Below, one piece after another: positions 62,277 through 64,000 of a stretch of 64,000 nucleotides of DNA. The stretch comes from PALSA-894 sp034669145. GTDB lineage: Bacteria; Pseudomonadota; Alphaproteobacteria; Rhizobiales; Xanthobacteraceae. The notes beneath the pieces are model-generated. The model was not told the DNA's origin. It saw only the letters and a program-made list of their open reading frames with translations, and made no database searches. Position 1 is the stretch's first letter; each line of letters begins with the position of its first letter. The translations under genes were made by a program, and so were the position numbers. The stretch lies in the NCBI GenBank assembly GCA_034669145.1, contig JAXDNY010000009.1, positions 62,001 to 126,000 on the forward strand. The letters are read 5' to 3'.

Positions 62277-63182
62277 ATGAACGACACCACCAAGCGCCCG
62301 CCCATCGGAATGCTGCCGACCGAGCGCATCGCCTATTCGCCGATTGCCGGGCGCGCGCCGCTGCGGCTGCCGGGGGCGGCTCGCATGGTGGTGTGGTGCA
62401 TCGTCAACGTGGAGGAATGGGACATCCTGTCGCCGATGCCGCGCACCGTGCTCACGCCGCCCGCGGGCGGTGCGCCCTCGCCCGACATTCCGAACTGGGC
62501 CTGGCACGAATACGGCAACCGCGTCGGCTTCTGGCGCATGCTGAAAGTGTTCGACGATTTCCACGTGCCGGCGACGCTCGCGATCAACGGCTCGGCGATC
62601 GCCGCCTACCCGCAGATCGTTGCGGCCGCGAATGAGCGAAAATGGGAGTTCATCGGCCACGGCTTCACCCAGCGCAACATGCAGAAGGTGGAGGACGAGC
62701 GCGCCGATATCCGCCGCACGCGCGAGGTCATCGCCAAGGCGTCCGGCAAGCCGCCGCGCGGCTGGCTCGGGCCGGGCCTCACCGAGACATGGGAAACGCC
62801 GGACCTGCTGGTGGAGGAAGGCTACGATTACGTCTGCGACTGGGTGCTCGACGACCAGCCGGTGTGGCTGAAGACGCGCGGCAAGCCGATCCTCAACGTG
62901 CCCTACACGCAGGAATGCAACGACGTCGCCATGATGCTGATCCAGCATCACAAGGCGTCGGAGTATTTCGACCGCGCGCGCGACCAGTTCGAGCAGATCT
63001 ATGCCGACGCGGCCGACGGCGCGCGGGTGATGGCGCTGGTGCAGCACCCCTACATTCTCGGCGCGGCGCACCGGCTGAAATATTTCCGCCAGGTGATCGA
63101 GATGATTGCGGCGAAGAAGGATGTCGTGTTCTGGACCGGCGAACAAATCGCGGATTGGTACATCGCACAAACCTCATCCTGA
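62277..63182 (+). CDS. Polysaccharide deacetylase-fold hydrolase, PuuE-like (copy 2)
   Basis: A 301-residue paralogue of the preceding gene: RAPLRLPGAARMVVWCIVNV, NWAWHEYGNRVGFWRMLKVF, WEFIGHGFTQRNMQKVEDER and GWLGPGLTETWETPDLLVEE. The differing residues around the predicted site (GHGFTQ versus GHSYEQ) suggest a different substrate. ATG 62277 is used because the next upstream ATG lies in the repeat. The last three codons and stop (TCA TCC TGA) belong to the left end of a family C repeat, which therefore reshaped the C-terminus. Confidence 0.85.
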   Translation: MNDTTKRPPIGMLPTERIAYSPIAGRAPLRLPGAARMVVWCIVNVEEWDILSPMPRTVLTPPAGGAPSPDIPNWAWHEYGNRVGFWRMLKVFDDFHVPATLAINGSAIAAYPQIVAAANERKWEFIGHGFTQRNMQKVEDERADIRRTREVIAKASGKPPRGWLGPGLTETWETPDLLVEEGYDYVCDWVLDDQPVWLKTRGKPILNVPYTQECNDVAMMLIQHHKASEYFDRARDQFEQIYADAADGARVMALVQHPYILGAAHRLKYFRQVIEMIAAKKDVVFWTGEQIADWYIAQTSS

Positions 63183-63277
63183 GGAGCGTCCGCAGGACGC
63201 GTCTCGAAGGATGGCCGCAATGGAGTATATGGCCATGGTTCGAGACGCGTCGCTACGCGACGCTCCTCACCATGAGG
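63172..63277. repeat. Intergenic palindromic repeat, family C (copy 2)
   Basis: CCTCATCCTGAGG at the left and CCTCACCATGAGG at the right, with arms GCGTCTCGAAGG and GGTTCGAGACGC inside. It overlaps the last 11 bases of the deacetylase gene and lies before the stop of the convergent hydrolase gene. Confidence 0.85.
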
Positions 63278-63278
63278 C

Positions 63279-64000
63279 TCAGATTCTTCCCTTCACCCAC
63301 TCGGCGATGATGCTGGCCGCGCGGTGGCGGTGGTCGGGGCCGTCCTCCAGGTAGTGGCTGCCCGGGATCAGTTCGATCGTCTTGTCCTTTGAGCCGACCG
63401 CTTCGAACATCTTGGCAGCATCGCTCAGGAAAACGCCCTGGTCGGCGCGGCTTTGAATGACCAGCGAGGGAATCGCGAATTTCGCGAGCTGCTCCGGCCC
63501 CTGGCATTTCGAGGTTTCCAGGCTCCACATCGAGAGCCAGCTTCGCAGCGTGTTGGCGCGGCCGAGCCCGAAGCCGCGGTTCGCGACTGCCGGATCGCCG
63601 CGATAGCAGCCGGGCGTCACGCGGTCGGACGGATCGATGCGCCCGTCCATGAAGCGCAAATCCGCCCAGGCGCGGAACAGCGCGAACAGCCGGTCCGGAA
63701 TGCCGGCGGCGTTGAGGCGCTTGAGCTCGGCCTTGCACCAGTCGGTGATGCGCTGGTTGCGCGCGCGCTGCGCCGCGCGATAGCGCGTGATGAACTCGTC
63801 CGAATAGGGCGGGCCGTTCTCCTTATTGTACATGTTGAGCGCCTGATCGGTCGCAACCGGATCGAGCTCATTGGTCACCGAGGCGTCGAGCCAGTTGGTC
63901 AGCACCTCGGGCCGGCCCGCATGGGCGTTGAGCGAAATGTAGAGATCGGTTTTCGGCAGGCTTTCGAGCGCCGCGCGTGCCGCGCCCTGCATTCCGGCGT
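63279..64000 (-). CDS. Alpha/beta hydrolase, partial (runs off the right edge)
   Basis: At least 238 residues of an alpha/beta hydrolase are visible. The cap and C-terminal part are clear: LRSWLSMWSLETSKCQGPEQ, IPSLVIQSRADQGVFLSDAA (strand leading to the acid residue) and ELIPGSHYLEDGPDHRHRAA (catalytic histidine). The nucleophile elbow should lie beyond position 64000; the frame stays open to the edge, so an ATG at 63992 is probably internal. A hydrolase next to PuuE-like and monooxygenase genes fits ring-cleavage or amide catabolism. Confidence 0.78.
   Translation of the reverse strand, partial: AGMQGAARAALESLPKTDLYISLNAHAGRPEVLTNWLDASVTNELDPVATDQALNMYNKENGPPYSDEFITRYRAAQRARNQRITDWCKAELKRLNAAGIPDRLFALFRAWADLRFMDGRIDPSDRVTPGCYRGDPAVANRGFGLGRANTLRSWLSMWSLETSKCQGPEQLAKFAIPSLVIQSRADQGVFLSDAAKMFEAVGSKDKTIELIPGSHYLEDGPDHRHRAASIIAEWVKGRI

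Noticed and set aside
59831..62329. Monooxygenase extended by more than 400 residues upstream
   Set aside because: The extension passes through a palindromic repeat and the antisense of the deacetylase gene; the FAD motif marks the real N-terminus.

Overview
The window is high-GC DNA from an alphaproteobacterium of the order Hyphomicrobiales. The best guess is the Bradyrhizobiaceae/Xanthobacteraceae group (Rhodopseudomonas, Bradyrhizobium, Pseudolabrys and relatives). This rests on pim-type and anthranilate-CoA gene sets, many LivJ/Bug/NMT1-type solute receptors, DUF992 and TadG-like proteins, and intergenic palindromic repeats of the kind seen in those genera. No rRNA, tRNA, CRISPR array, transposase or prophage gene was seen. 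Assignments come from reading the translations without database searches.

Layout. 1-1650: end of an ABC ATPase and its membrane partner. 1735-9848 (minus): an IclR regulator heading a branched-chain-amino-acid-type ABC operon (livG, livF, livH, livM) that ends in three tandem paralogous binding proteins. 10051-17309 (plus, divergent): a beta-oxidation set resembling the pimelate operon (hydratase/dehydrogenase fusion, thiolase, two-subunit acyl-CoA dehydrogenase) plus another acyl-CoA dehydrogenase. 17423-20727: SDR, NMT1-type receptor, isopropylmalate-dehydrogenase-like enzyme. 20809-23751: an intact TadG-like gene and, divergent to it, a decayed copy. 23771-25785: leuCD. 25933-30736: FAD monooxygenase, two Bug receptors, small lipoprotein, cupin, DUF992 protein.

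31131-44616 is an aerobic CoA-dependent 2-aminobenzoate (anthranilate) degradation island: a complete ABC importer, the fused 2-aminobenzoyl-CoA monooxygenase/reductase, and an SDR-MarR-hydratase-acyl-CoA dehydrogenase-CoA ligase-RidA operon. A palindrome TTTAAGCTTAAA lies before the importer and the fused enzyme, and a one-mismatch copy lies before the operon, suggesting one regulon under the local MarR protein. A toxin-antitoxin-like gene pair sits between two of the promoters. 44680-48226: an orphan molybdenum hydroxylase large subunit and a membrane diguanylate cyclase.

48511-53926 is the most unusual part. It holds GTP cyclohydrolase II with a degenerate DHBP-synthase-like domain, a stand-alone RibD-type reductase, and a tightly overlapping block of a BchC-like dehydrogenase, a pterin-synthase-fold protein without its catalytic residues, a glycosyltransferase and a SAM methyltransferase. 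Together they look like an undescribed pathway making a glycosylated and/or methylated GTP-derived pyrimidine or pteridine. 54001-57540: opgH/mdoH coupled to an FkbM-type methyltransferase, then an exported protein of unknown function. 57527-64000: a YfhO-like membrane protein, a FAD monooxygenase, two PuuE-like deacetylases and an alpha/beta hydrolase cut by the window edge.

At least five families of intergenic palindromic repeats are scattered through the window, and some reach into the start or stop codons of neighbouring genes.
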